Made by a program: the position numbers and the translations under genes
Notes under the pieces: generated by a model
What the model was told of the DNA's origin: nothing
What the model saw: the letters and a program-made list of their open reading frames with translations, nothing else
Database searches by the model: none
Part shown: positions 33,928 to 42,419 of the stretch, piece by piece
How positions within the stretch are numbered: the stretch's first letter is position 1
How the letters are laid out: each line of letters opens with the position of its first letter
Origin: DATJMJ01 sp035503915
GTDB taxonomy: Bacteria > Actinomycetota > Acidimicrobiia > Acidimicrobiales > Palsa-688
NCBI GenBank assembly: GCA_035503915.1
Contig: DATJSU010000022.1
Span: forward strand, 124,001 to 188,000
Reading direction: 5' to 3'
Length of the DNA stretch: 64,000 nucleotides

Positions 33928-35213
33928 GGCGCCCGTTGCGCCTGTACGACACCGCGAGGCGTAAGGTCGTCAATTTCGAACCGGCCGCGCAACCGGGCGG
34001 CACGGTCACGATGTACACCTGCGGCATCACCCCCTACGACTCCGCCCATATAGGCCACGCCGCCACTTATACCGCTTATGACGTGCTCCGGCGCCGCCTC
34101 ATCGATCTCGGTTACCGGGTCCTTCTCGTGCGCAACGTCACCGACGTCGACGACGACATCCTCCGCAAGGCGCGCCAGCTCCGGGTGCACTACCTTGACT
34201 TGGCCGCCGAGGAAATGGCACGTTTTTCGGCCGACATGGACGCGCTCGGCCTCCTGCCGGCGTCGAGCGAGCCCCGCGCCACCTCGGCCATCCCCGACAT
34301 CCTCGGCTTCATCGGCATGGTCCTCGCGAGCGGCCATGCCTACCAGGCGGGTGGCGGCGTTTATTTCGACGTTTCGTCGTGGCCGGGGTTTGGGTCGGTG
34401 AGCCACCTCAACCGAGAGGAGATGCTCGCCCTTGCCCGGGAGCGGGGTGGCAACCCGGACGACCCATACAAGTCTGACCCGCTCGACTTCGTGCTCTGGC
34501 AGCCGTCGGCCCCCGACGAGCCGGCGTGGGACTCGTTGTGGGGCAAGGGGCGCCCAGGTTGGCACATCGAGTGCTCTGCGCTCGCTACCCGAGAGCTCGG
34601 GATCACCATCGACCTGCATGGTGGCGGTTCCGACCTCATCTTTCCCCACCACGAGTGCGAAGCGGCGCAGTCACAAGCGGCGACGGGGGAACCCTTTGTG
34701 AGGCATTGGGTGCACACAGGGATGGTGCACTACGGGGGGACGAAGATGTCGAAGTCTTTGGGGAACCTCGTGTTCGTAAGGGACCTCCTGAAAGAATGGG
34801 AGCCCGCGGTCATCCGGCTTGCACTGCTGGCGAACCACTACCGGGCTGATTGGGAGTGGGAGGACGACCTGCTCGAGCGGGCGAGCGTTCGCCTTGGCTC
34901 GTGGCGGGAGGCCAAGGCGTACAGCGCGGCGGCGGCCGCCACGGGAGTGGTGGCTCCAGAGGGCACCGTGCCAGAGGGCACCGTGCCAGAGGGCAGCCAG
35001 CCCGACTTGGGCGTGTGGGCGGCCGTGGAGGGCGTGCGGGCCGCGCTCGATGATGACCTCGGTACGCCGGGTGCGCTCAAAGCGATCGACGCCGCTGCTC
35101 AAGCCGCCTTAGGTGGCAGCCGCAAAGTGCCAGGAGGAGGTGTTGGCCGCGACCCGACCATGGTTGGCCGCGACCTGGCAATGGCGGCGTCCCTTTTGGG
35201 AATAAGCCTCTGA
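33924..35213 (+). CDS. mshC: MshC-type cysteine ligase (CysS paralogue)
   Basis: 429 residues of the class I cysteinyl-tRNA synthetase fold. MYTCGITPYDSAHIGHAATYTAYDVL follows the MshC pattern (CGITPYD...GHAATY) rather than CysS (CGPTVYD...GHARS). Zinc ligands are visible as YTCG, IECSALATRE and FPHHECE; the KMSKS loop is TKMSKSLGNLVFV. ALLANHYRADWEWEDDLL also resembles MshC, and the anticodon-binding domain is reduced. MshC joins cysteine to GlcN-Ins in mycothiol synthesis. The linker contains PEGTV repeats from 15-bp DNA units (34956-35000). Alternative: a divergent CysS. Confidence 0.78.
   Translation: MRRPLRLYDTARRKVVNFEPAAQPGGTVTMYTCGITPYDSAHIGHAATYTAYDVLRRRLIDLGYRVLLVRNVTDVDDDILRKARQLRVHYLDLAAEEMARFSADMDALGLLPASSEPRATSAIPDILGFIGMVLASGHAYQAGGGVYFDVSSWPGFGSVSHLNREEMLALARERGGNPDDPYKSDPLDFVLWQPSAPDEPAWDSLWGKGRPGWHIECSALATRELGITIDLHGGGSDLIFPHHECEAAQSQAATGEPFVRHWVHTGMVHYGGTKMSKSLGNLVFVRDLLKEWEPAVIRLALLANHYRADWEWEDDLLERASVRLGSWREAKAYSAAAAATGVVAPEGTVPEGTVPEGSQPDLGVWAAVEGVRAALDDDLGTPGALKAIDAAAQAALGGSRKVPGGGVGRDPTMVGRDLAMAASLLGISL
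34956..34996. repeat. 15-bp tandem repeat in mshC
   Basis: CCAGAGGGCACCGTG at 34956-34970 and 34971-34985, with a third partial copy; encodes PEGTV repeats between the catalytic part and the C-terminal helices. Confidence 0.88.
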
Positions 35214-35281
35214 CAGCTCGCAGCAATGGGCTGGTAGGGGCTCCGAGATGGGGGCGGCGGCGCGCGATCTACTATGGCCCA

Positions 35282-35725
35282 GTGCCACTAACAGGGGAGT
35301 ACGAGCCGAGCCCAGCGCAGTGGGTCCGGGACCAAGTCGAGGAGTACGAGCGCTCCGGAGGCGCTCGGGCAAGCACGCTACGCGATACTGGCTTGCCGGT
35401 CGTCATCATTACAACGAAGGGCAACAAGTCGGGAAAGGTCCGCAAGTTCGCCGTAATGAGGGTTGAGCACGGCGGTGAGTACGCGATCGTTGCCTCCAAG
35501 GGTGGGGCTCCCGATAACCCGCTCTGGTACTACAACTTGAAGGCAGGCCCGCACATAATGCTCCAAGACGGCCCGCATGCTTTGGACTTCGAGGTGCGCG
35601 AGGTGAGCGGCGAGGAGCGGGAGCGGTGGTGGGAGCGCGCAGTCGCCGCCTACCCCCCGTACGTGGAGTACCAGCAAAGGACGTCGCGCCAAATCCCTGT
35701 GCTGGTAGCCAAACGCAAGCCGTAG
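35282..35725 (+). CDS. F420H2-dependent nitroreductase-family protein (DDN type)
   Basis: 147 residues. LPVVIITTKGNKSGKVRKFAVMRVE and YAIVASKGGAPDNPLWYYNLKA are hallmark blocks of the deazaflavin-dependent nitroreductase (Ddn) family, a split-barrel F420 enzyme. VEYQQRTSRQIPVLVAKRKP is the typical C-terminus. Uses F420H2 to reduce quinones or other acceptors at the membrane. GTG start. Two genes downstream of the F420:NADP oxidoreductase, so an F420 context is supported. Confidence 0.9.
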   Translation: MPLTGEYEPSPAQWVRDQVEEYERSGGARASTLRDTGLPVVIITTKGNKSGKVRKFAVMRVEHGGEYAIVASKGGAPDNPLWYYNLKAGPHIMLQDGPHALDFEVREVSGEERERWWERAVAAYPPYVEYQQRTSRQIPVLVAKRKP

Positions 35726-35755
35726 GGGTGCCGCGAGGTCCGTATCATTGGCGGG

Positions 35756-37915
35756 ATGTCGACTACTCACGAGCCCAGTGCCGGGGGAATGATCTCGGTC
35801 GTACTACCTGACGGGTCATCCAGGCAGCTGCCAGCAGGCTCAACGGGGACGGGCTTGGCAGCCGCGATTGGCCGGCGGCTCGCCGAGGACGCAGTCGCCG
35901 TGACAGTGGACGGCGCGCAGGCAGACATGGACTGGCCGCTCCCCGACGGCGCGACAGTGAAGGTGGTAACGGCAGCCTCTCCTGAGGGACGGGCCATACT
36001 GCGACATTCGACGGCCCACGTGATGGCGCAGGCAGTCACCAGGCTCTGGCCGGGCGCCCGTTATGCGATCGGGCCGCCGATCGAGGACGGCTTCTACTAC
36101 GACTTCGAGCTCCCGGGCGGCGCCCATTTCAGCGACGACGACCTTGCACGCATCGAAGACGAGATGCGCAAGATCATTGCCGAGGACCAGCGCTTCGTGC
36201 GCGAGGAGCACACGCTCAGCGAGGGCCTCGAGATCTTCGCCGACCAGCCTTACAAGCGCGAGATCATCGAGGGCGTCGGGAGCCCCGCTTCCAAGGGGCT
36301 CAAGGGAGAAGGTTCGGCCGAAGCTACCAGCGAGGGCGCCGGTGCGGCAGGGGTCAGTACCTACCGGAACGTGCGGCCCAGCGGCACGGGCGCGGCCAAC
36401 ATCCCGGGAGCACCTGTCATTGCCTCTACGGGCGCCGCTGCCCCTAACCTGCCCGGCTCCCCTGTTAGCGCGGGTGGTGAGCCGGCGGACTTCATCGACC
36501 TCTGCCGCGGCCCTCATGTGCCCTCGACCAGCCGGCTCGGCTATTTCAAGTTGACCAAGCTTGCTGCGGCCTACTGGAGGGGCGATGAGCGGCGCCCGCA
36601 ATTACAGCGCATTTACGGCACTGCTTGGGAGTCCCGGGCTGCGCTCGATGAGCACTTGGAGCGCGTGGCGGAAGCCGAACGGAGGGACCACCGGCGCTTG
36701 GGTGCTGAGCTTGACCTGTTCCATTTCCCGCCCGAAATCGGCAGCGGCCTGGCCGTGTTCCACCCCAAGGGCGGCCTCATCCGCAAAGTGATGGAGGACT
36801 ATTCGCGCGAGGAGCACCTCCGGGGAGGCTACGAGTTTGTCTATACGCCGCATATAACAAAGGCAAACTTGTTCGAGCTTTCGGGCCACTTGGAATGGTA
36901 CGCGGAGGGGATGTACCCGCCAATGGAAATGGAGGGCGCTTCCTACTACCCCAAGCCCATGAACTGCCCCATGCACATCCTGATCTACAAGGGCCGCCAG
37001 CGGTCCTACCGGGAGCTCCCGCTGCGGCTCTTCGAGTTCGGCACGGTTTACCGCTTCGAACGCTCCGGCGTCTTGAACGGCCTCCTCCGCGCGCGGGGCT
37101 TTACCCAGGACGACAGCCATATTTTCTGCGCGAGGGAACAACTGGAGGGCGAGCTTTCGAGCCTCCTGGCCTTCGTCCTGCGCCTCCTTCGCCGTTTTGG
37201 GCTGACTGATTTTGAGGCTGAGCTGTCCACCCGGCCAGAAAAGTACTTGGGGACGATCGAGGAATGGGACCGCGCCACCGAAGCGCTCCACCTCGCCTTG
37301 AAGGACGCAGAGATCCCCTACCGCGTGGCGGAGGGGGAAGGCGCGTTTTATGCGCCCAAGGTCGACGTCCACGTGCGCGATGCCATCGGGAGGCGGTGGC
37401 AGGTCTCGACCATCCAGGTCGACTTCCAAGAGCCTCAGCGTTTCGATATGGAGTACGTCGGAGCTGATAATTCCCGCCACCAGCCTTACATGGTCCATAG
37501 GGCCCTCTTCGGGTCGATCGAGCGGTTCTTCGCGATCCTCCTCGAGCACTACGCAGGGGCTTTGCCAACTTGGCTCTCGCCCGTGCAGGCTCAGGTCCTG
37601 CCGGTCCGGGACGACCATGAGCCTTACGCCCGAGGCGTCGTCAAAGCCTTGCGCGAAGCCGGTTTTCGGGCAGATCTCGGCGCGGCCGAGGAGCCCCTCG
37701 GTGCGCGGGTGCGCCGTGCAAAGCTCGAAAAGATCCCCTACGTGCTTGTTACCGGCGACGACGACGTCGCGGGGGGGACCGTCGGGGTCAATGCCCGCGG
37801 CTCGGAGCGGCCCGAACGGGGGGTAAGTGTCGGCGCTCTCATCGAGCGGCTGCGCTCAGATGTCATTGAGGCTGACGGTGCTGAGGGTGGTCTCGCCGGG
37901 CCCGGTGCCACGTAG
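35756..37915 (+). CDS. thrS: Threonyl-tRNA synthetase with editing-domain insertion
   Basis: 719 residues, about 70 longer than usual. TGS domain about 12-75. Editing domain: RHSTAHVMAQAV (His84, His88) and DLCRGPHVPST (Cys250, His254). Class II catalytic core: NCPMHIL (Cys404), GFTQDDSHIFC (His455) and HRALFGSIER (His581) are the zinc ligands. The anticodon-binding domain ends around residue 700. Between PYKREIIEG (about 173) and DFIDLCRGP (about 245), a low-complexity Gly/Ala/Ser/Pro insertion of roughly 60 residues replaces a normally short loop. All catalytic and editing residues are intact, so function should be normal. Confidence 0.95.
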   Translation: MSTTHEPSAGGMISVVLPDGSSRQLPAGSTGTGLAAAIGRRLAEDAVAVTVDGAQADMDWPLPDGATVKVVTAASPEGRAILRHSTAHVMAQAVTRLWPGARYAIGPPIEDGFYYDFELPGGAHFSDDDLARIEDEMRKIIAEDQRFVREEHTLSEGLEIFADQPYKREIIEGVGSPASKGLKGEGSAEATSEGAGAAGVSTYRNVRPSGTGAANIPGAPVIASTGAAAPNLPGSPVSAGGEPADFIDLCRGPHVPSTSRLGYFKLTKLAAAYWRGDERRPQLQRIYGTAWESRAALDEHLERVAEAERRDHRRLGAELDLFHFPPEIGSGLAVFHPKGGLIRKVMEDYSREEHLRGGYEFVYTPHITKANLFELSGHLEWYAEGMYPPMEMEGASYYPKPMNCPMHILIYKGRQRSYRELPLRLFEFGTVYRFERSGVLNGLLRARGFTQDDSHIFCAREQLEGELSSLLAFVLRLLRRFGLTDFEAELSTRPEKYLGTIEEWDRATEALHLALKDAEIPYRVAEGEGAFYAPKVDVHVRDAIGRRWQVSTIQVDFQEPQRFDMEYVGADNSRHQPYMVHRALFGSIERFFAILLEHYAGALPTWLSPVQAQVLPVRDDHEPYARGVVKALREAGFRADLGAAEEPLGARVRRAKLEKIPYVLVTGDDDVAGGTVGVNARGSERPERGVSVGALIERLRSDVIEADGAEGGLAGPGAT

Positions 37916-37920
37916 AGGTA

Positions 37921-38478
37921 ATGGCAGCATTGGACCATCTCTGGGCTGGTTGGCGCTCAGATTTCGTGAGCAGCTCGACTGAGGCCGGCTCTGAGAGGCT
38001 CGGAGAGGGCCAAGGTCCCGCGGGCGAGGGACCGCTCGGCAAGGGTTGCGTTTTTTGCCGGATCCTCGCAAGCGGGTTGCCGGACGAGCAAACCCAGATC
38101 GTCTGGCGCCATCGGTCTGGGCGAGCCTTTGCGATCCTCAATGCCTACCCGTACACGAGCGGCCACCTGATGGCGATGCCGGTGCGCCACGTCGCTGAGG
38201 TGGAGGACCTCGACACCGACGAGTCCGCGGACTTGTGGGATGCCGTCCGCTGCGCAGTGCGGGCGCTCAAGGCTGCGTACCAGCCGGAGGGCGTCAACAT
38301 CGGGGCCAACCTCGGCCGGGCCGCTGGGGCAGGGGTCCCGGGGCACTTTCATATGCACATCGTGCCCCGTTGGGTCGGGGACACCAACTTCATGACGTCA
38401 GTTGCAAATGCTCGTATCCTGCCCGAGCCCCTTGAGGAGAGCGCAAAGAAGCTACGCGCCGCGTGGGCGGGGCTCTGA
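37921..38478 (+). CDS. HIT-family nucleotide phosphorylase/hydrolase
   Basis: 185 residues. GCVFCRILASGLP, FAILNAYPYTSGHLMAMPVRHV and the histidine triad GHFHMHIVPRWVGDTNFM. The last is typical of the actinobacterial Ap4A phosphorylase-like HIT group. Removes or recycles dinucleoside polyphosphates or AMP conjugates. Starts 6 bp after thrS, so probably co-transcribed, a combination seen in other actinobacteria. The first ~35 residues are an unconserved extension. Confidence 0.9.
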   Translation: MAALDHLWAGWRSDFVSSSTEAGSERLGEGQGPAGEGPLGKGCVFCRILASGLPDEQTQIVWRHRSGRAFAILNAYPYTSGHLMAMPVRHVAEVEDLDTDESADLWDAVRCAVRALKAAYQPEGVNIGANLGRAAGAGVPGHFHMHIVPRWVGDTNFMTSVANARILPEPLEESAKKLRAAWAGL

Positions 38479-38612
38479 GGGCAGCGATCGAGGCGGACAA
38501 CTCCGAGACGGGCAAATGTTCGCGTTTAGCCCGCGCAGACCTGCTTGCCGCATTACCATCCCTTGCCATGGGGCCGTTTGACGGCTTTAAGATCTCCCCT
38601 AAGGAGGGCCGA

Positions 38613-39218
38613 ATGGCAATCCGGGACCGTCTCCGCTGGCGGCGAGCTGTACTTCGGGTAACTGTCGCTGGGGCGGGAGTGGGGCTTTGCCTGGCAGCTC
38701 TCGGGGCGCCCGCTTACGCAAACGACCCGGCGGTCTTCATGCAGGTCCCCAAAGTGATGGGGTCGTCGACCGTGGGGAAGTCCAAGGGGTGGCTCGAGCT
38801 GCGCTCGTTCGCCCTCTCGGTAACGGCCGCGGGGACGCCGGATAGCTCGGGCTTTGTGCCCAAGCACGGCGTGGCCGGGCAGGCGACGGCGGCAATGGAC
38901 ATCGGCATGGCTTCGGTGTCGTTGATCTCCGACGTTGGGCGGACGGTGAAGGGCGACGTACTTGTGGAGTTCCTAGTCTCAGGGAAGTCGGGACTGCAGG
39001 AGCCGTACCTGAAGTACACGTTCCAAGACGCTTCGTTTGTGAGCTACACCTTGCAAGACCTTGGGACGGGCGGGGGCGCGGCGACGGGTGGGGGCGCGGA
39101 GTCAGCCGGGGGCGCGGAGTCAGTCGAGGTTGTGTTCGACTGTTCGAGCATCACGGTCCAGTACACCTCGCAAAATGGCGAGGGCTCGGGGCCGCCGGGG
39201 AGCTTCAGCCTCGGATAA
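38613..39218 (+). CDS. Secreted Hcp-like (T6SS tube-fold) protein
   Basis: 201 residues from ATG 38613, which has AAGGAGGG just upstream; the longer frame from 38463 overlaps the HIT gene and is rejected. Sec signal peptide about 1-36, ending in APAYA. The mature part follows the Hcp pattern: FMQVPKVMGSS, GWLELRSFALSVTAAG, a loop, ATAAMDIGMASVSLISD, VLVEFLVSGKSGLQEPYLKYTFQDASFVSYTLQD, and a final VEVVFDCSSITVQYTSQN. A Gly/Ala/Glu-rich repeat loop interrupts the last two strands. Hcp normally lacks a signal peptide and is a T6SS component; no T6SS genes occur here. The fold assignment is by strand pattern and needs structural confirmation. Confidence 0.68.
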   Translation: MAIRDRLRWRRAVLRVTVAGAGVGLCLAALGAPAYANDPAVFMQVPKVMGSSTVGKSKGWLELRSFALSVTAAGTPDSSGFVPKHGVAGQATAAMDIGMASVSLISDVGRTVKGDVLVEFLVSGKSGLQEPYLKYTFQDASFVSYTLQDLGTGGGAATGGGAESAGGAESVEVVFDCSSITVQYTSQNGEGSGPPGSFSLG

Positions 39219-39257
39219 GGACAGGGGCATCGGACCGGACGGGCAGGGGCTCGTGAG

Positions 39258-41519
39258 TTGAGATCTGTAAGGCATAGCCCTGATGGGTTCGGCCGGCGCG
39301 CTCCACTGCTGCTCGTCGTGGTCGCGGGAGCGATCTTGTCGACCGGCCTGAGTGAGACATCGAGCGGCGCTCTGACCGGGCGCTCGAAGGTGGCGAACAC
39401 CTCGGCAGCCGGTCAAGGTGTCGGGGAGCTTTCGCTCGTCTCAACGACAGGGACTGTAACGGCGGAGCCACTCACGGCCTTTTCATTGTCAGCTTCAGCG
39501 GGCGCGAAAGGTGGGGGGGCGAACGGTGCCGGTTCTACGGGAGCAGGCGGTGCCGGGGGAACAGGCGGCGCGACTATGTCGGCAACCGCCACAATGCCGG
39601 TGGACTCGACCAGCGCGGGCGAGTTGCTGGTGACCGCCCTCGACCAGACGCTCTACGCCTCGGCGACGGTTGCGTTGTACAACCTTTCCGCGCCGCTGAC
39701 CTTCGAGTTGAGGCAACCAAGGATCGAAGCCCACCTGGTGCAAAGCGGCGAAGAAGGACAATCGGTCGAGAGCACCATCGTCTTTGTCCCGCCGCTCGTT
39801 GTCGGCCCAACGACCACTACGACGACGACGCTGCCCCCCAGCACCACAACGACGTCAGCGCCAGTGATCGTTGGTACGGGATCGCACGACACCTGGACTG
39901 GGGCGGGGGATGGGACGACTTGGGGCCAAGCAGCTAACTGGACAAACGGCGTCCCGAAACAAGGTGACATCGTCACGATCGGCACGACCTCGGGGCAGGT
40001 CGATGTCGTCGGCGTCCCCGCTGGTACGCAGCTCCAAGGCCTTGGCCTAGAGGACGCCTCGCTCTCAGGGGGCTCGCTCGCCGTCGAGGATTTGTCGTGG
40101 GGTGAAACTCGCTCCGAAAGCATCGACGACACGCTGACCGTGGAAGGTACGGCAAATTTCACGGGCAAGGGCGACATGGCCTTCGACGCGGGCACAGTTT
40201 TCAGGGGGGCCGCCGAGGTTGCAAACGGCATCACGCTCCAAGTCGGGGCCAACGGAGGGGTGTCGCTAACCAATACGGGGACATTGACGCTCCAACCCGG
40301 CGCCGAGGTGGAGTCCACGGTTTGCTGCACTGTAACAGGGTCGTTGATAAACGACGGAACTCTTATGGTGCCGGCTTCTGCGGTAGCACCCAAGATGGCG
40401 ACGATCGGGATCATGGAGTTTGTCGACCGGGGGCACGTGTTCGTTGGGAACGGCAGCACCCTGTACGTTTCACAGGGCTTTGGAGATTTCGCTAGTGGCG
40501 CAACGTTGAGCGGCGGTGGGACTTTCGAGGTCGATGAGGCCGAGCAGTTCGCGATTGCAAAGGGTGTCTTTTTGGGTGCCGGGACGACCTTGGAGATGGG
40601 TGCTGACGCAAACCCGACGCTCGTGGGCTCGGGCACGCTGATTGGGACCGGCAGGTGGCTTTGGACCGGGGGGACGGTCGACGCGGACCTGGTCGTGACG
40701 TCCACGGTGAGGACTTTGGTGACCGGGCCGGCGCAGAAGAGCCTCGCATCCAATGTCCTCACCGTGCACGGCAACGCCCCGGCTGGGCCGCCTCACCCGG
40801 TCCTCGAACTGGGGGGTACTACGACTGTGGATGGCCCTGGCTCAGTCGAGCTCGACGGCTCCACCACGCTCGACAATGCGGGGGCCATGAGCATAGGTGC
40901 CGGGGGAGTGGTCGAGGGCCAAACCTGCTGCGTGAACCCCGACCATTTCGACAACTCCGGGGGGCTCGTAGTGGCTGCGAGCGGCGGGACCGCCACGGTC
41001 GGCTCGCTCGATTTTACCAACACGGGCATGGTCAAAGCTCTCAGCGGCACCTTGTCAATAGGGGGGCCCGGTTACTTGCAGGCCGCCGGGACCACCGACC
41101 TTGCAGGTGGCTCCATCTCGGCTGCCGGCGAGCCAGTCACTCTCACTGGAGGCTCCCTCGCAGGCGACGGGACGGTCACCGCGGCCGTGGCCAACAAGAG
41201 CGGCACCGTGGAGCCAGGCCCACAGGGCGGTCTGAGCGTCGTGGGCTCGTACGACCAGGGGGGGCAAGGCTCTCTCGTGATCAGCGCTGCCGGCGCGGAC
41301 AGGGGTACCAGCTACAGCCCGCTGGCAGTGCAGGGTGAGGTGTCGCTGGATGGATCGCTCAGGGTGGTAACAAGCGGTGGGTTCACCCCCTCCGCCGGGC
41401 AATCCCTCACAGTCCTAACTTTCACCTCTCGGGACGGGCAGTTCTCTTCGACGAGCGGCAACCATCCGTTCACGGTCAGTTATGGCCCGGACGGGGCCAG
41501 GGTGGTGTTCCACGGGTGA
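39258..41519 (+). CDS. Secreted chimera: Hcp-like domain, Thr-rich linker, beta-helix domain
   Basis: 753 residues. Signal peptide about 1-38. Residues about 55-182 resemble the preceding Hcp-like protein: FSLSASAG, ATMSATATMPVDS, GELLVTALDQTLYASATVALYN, then IEAHLVQSGEEGQSVESTIVF. A Thr/Pro linker (about 184-200) leads to WTGAGDGTTWGQAANWTNGVPKQGD, a motif that commonly opens right-handed beta-helix surface proteins. About 500 residues of Gly/Thr/Asn-rich repeats follow, each with GTL/GGT-type turns. It ends with the FTPSAGQSLTVLTF-type cap. No sortase or anchor motif. TTG start, 39 bp after the Hcp-like gene; probably co-expressed extracellular proteins. Confidence 0.65.
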   Translation: MRSVRHSPDGFGRRAPLLLVVVAGAILSTGLSETSSGALTGRSKVANTSAAGQGVGELSLVSTTGTVTAEPLTAFSLSASAGAKGGGANGAGSTGAGGAGGTGGATMSATATMPVDSTSAGELLVTALDQTLYASATVALYNLSAPLTFELRQPRIEAHLVQSGEEGQSVESTIVFVPPLVVGPTTTTTTTLPPSTTTTSAPVIVGTGSHDTWTGAGDGTTWGQAANWTNGVPKQGDIVTIGTTSGQVDVVGVPAGTQLQGLGLEDASLSGGSLAVEDLSWGETRSESIDDTLTVEGTANFTGKGDMAFDAGTVFRGAAEVANGITLQVGANGGVSLTNTGTLTLQPGAEVESTVCCTVTGSLINDGTLMVPASAVAPKMATIGIMEFVDRGHVFVGNGSTLYVSQGFGDFASGATLSGGGTFEVDEAEQFAIAKGVFLGAGTTLEMGADANPTLVGSGTLIGTGRWLWTGGTVDADLVVTSTVRTLVTGPAQKSLASNVLTVHGNAPAGPPHPVLELGGTTTVDGPGSVELDGSTTLDNAGAMSIGAGGVVEGQTCCVNPDHFDNSGGLVVAASGGTATVGSLDFTNTGMVKALSGTLSIGGPGYLQAAGTTDLAGGSISAAGEPVTLTGGSLAGDGTVTAAVANKSGTVEPGPQGGLSVVGSYDQGGQGSLVISAAGADRGTSYSPLAVQGEVSLDGSLRVVTSGGFTPSAGQSLTVLTFTSRDGQFSSTSGNHPFTVSYGPDGARVVFHG

Positions 41520-41663
41520 GCAGCGCGGAGGCGGCCCTTGCCCGGCTCGACGATAAGTTGGGCGAAGAGTGGCTGCGCCGGGCGAGGACTATGAGCTAGA
41601 GGCCCGGGGACGGGAAGGGGTTTCGCCAGCGGGGAGAACCAGTCGGGGCCGGTTGCGCGGCCA

Positions 41664-42338
41664 GGGGCGTAGCGAGGCCTCGTCCTCGGCGGCGTATTGG
41701 GGCCGATCGATTGGCGGGTGATTTTCCTTGTCTCGGTGCCTTTTGGGATCGCCGGCACACTTTGGGCCTACTTCAGGCTGCAGGAACTTTGCTCCCGACG
41801 GCCCGCCCCGATCGACTGGACGGGGAACCTGACCTTCGCTATTGCGAGCCCCAATAAGGCGGGTCTGATGAACAGCCTTCCTCGCCAACACCGCGGGGCC
41901 GGCTCGGGGGTGAACGCTACTTTCCAGAACTCGGCTCAGGTTCTGTCTATCGGCATCTTCTTTACCCTTGTGATAATCGGCCTTTCGGCGAACCTGCCGG
42001 CAAGCCTCGGGCATGGGCTGACCTCCGAAGGGGTGCCGCGAGCCGGGGCGCTCAAAGTCGCCAACATGCCGCCCGTGCCCACGCTTTTTGCCGCCTTCCT
42101 GGGCTACAGTCCCCTCGCTCATTTGTTGCCGGCCAAAGTAATTGCCGGGCTCAGCAAGGCCCACGCCTCAACTGTCCTGGGCCGCTCGTTTTTCCCGCAC
42201 CTCGCAGCCAAGCCTTTCGGGGACGGGCTCCACACTGCATTTGACTTTGCGGCTGCGGGCTGCCTGGTAGCCGCGGTGGCGTCGTGGACGCGAGGGCAGT
42301 TTCGTTTACCAGAGCGGCGAGCCTCGGGAGTTGGCTGA
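41664..42338 (+). pseudogene. MFS (EmrB/QacA-type) transporter remnant
   Basis: The frame before the ATG at 41697 already reads GLVLGGVLGPIDWRVIFLVSVPFGIAGTLWAYFRLQE, the middle of a 14-TM drug-efflux MFS protein, but a TAG lies just upstream and no N-terminal half exists. After PIDWTGNLTFAI the sequence jumps to SPNKAGLMNSLPRQHRGAGSGVNATFQNSAQVLSIGIFF, a region normally ~150 residues further on, so the centre is deleted too. The C-terminal part is continuous to 42338. Upstream bases 41520-41660 hold nothing recognisable. Confidence 0.75.
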
Positions 42339-42419
42339 AGCCGAGCGTCCTCTCGGTGAGATCCCTCCGAGTGAGCTTGTGAGCCGAGTGGACAGCTGGA
42401 GTGCCTCCCCACGCTCACC

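Noticed and set aside
38613..39218. Type VI secretion system locus
   Set aside because: Only an Hcp-like fold; no sheath, baseplate, ClpV or membrane-complex genes, and the protein has a Sec signal.
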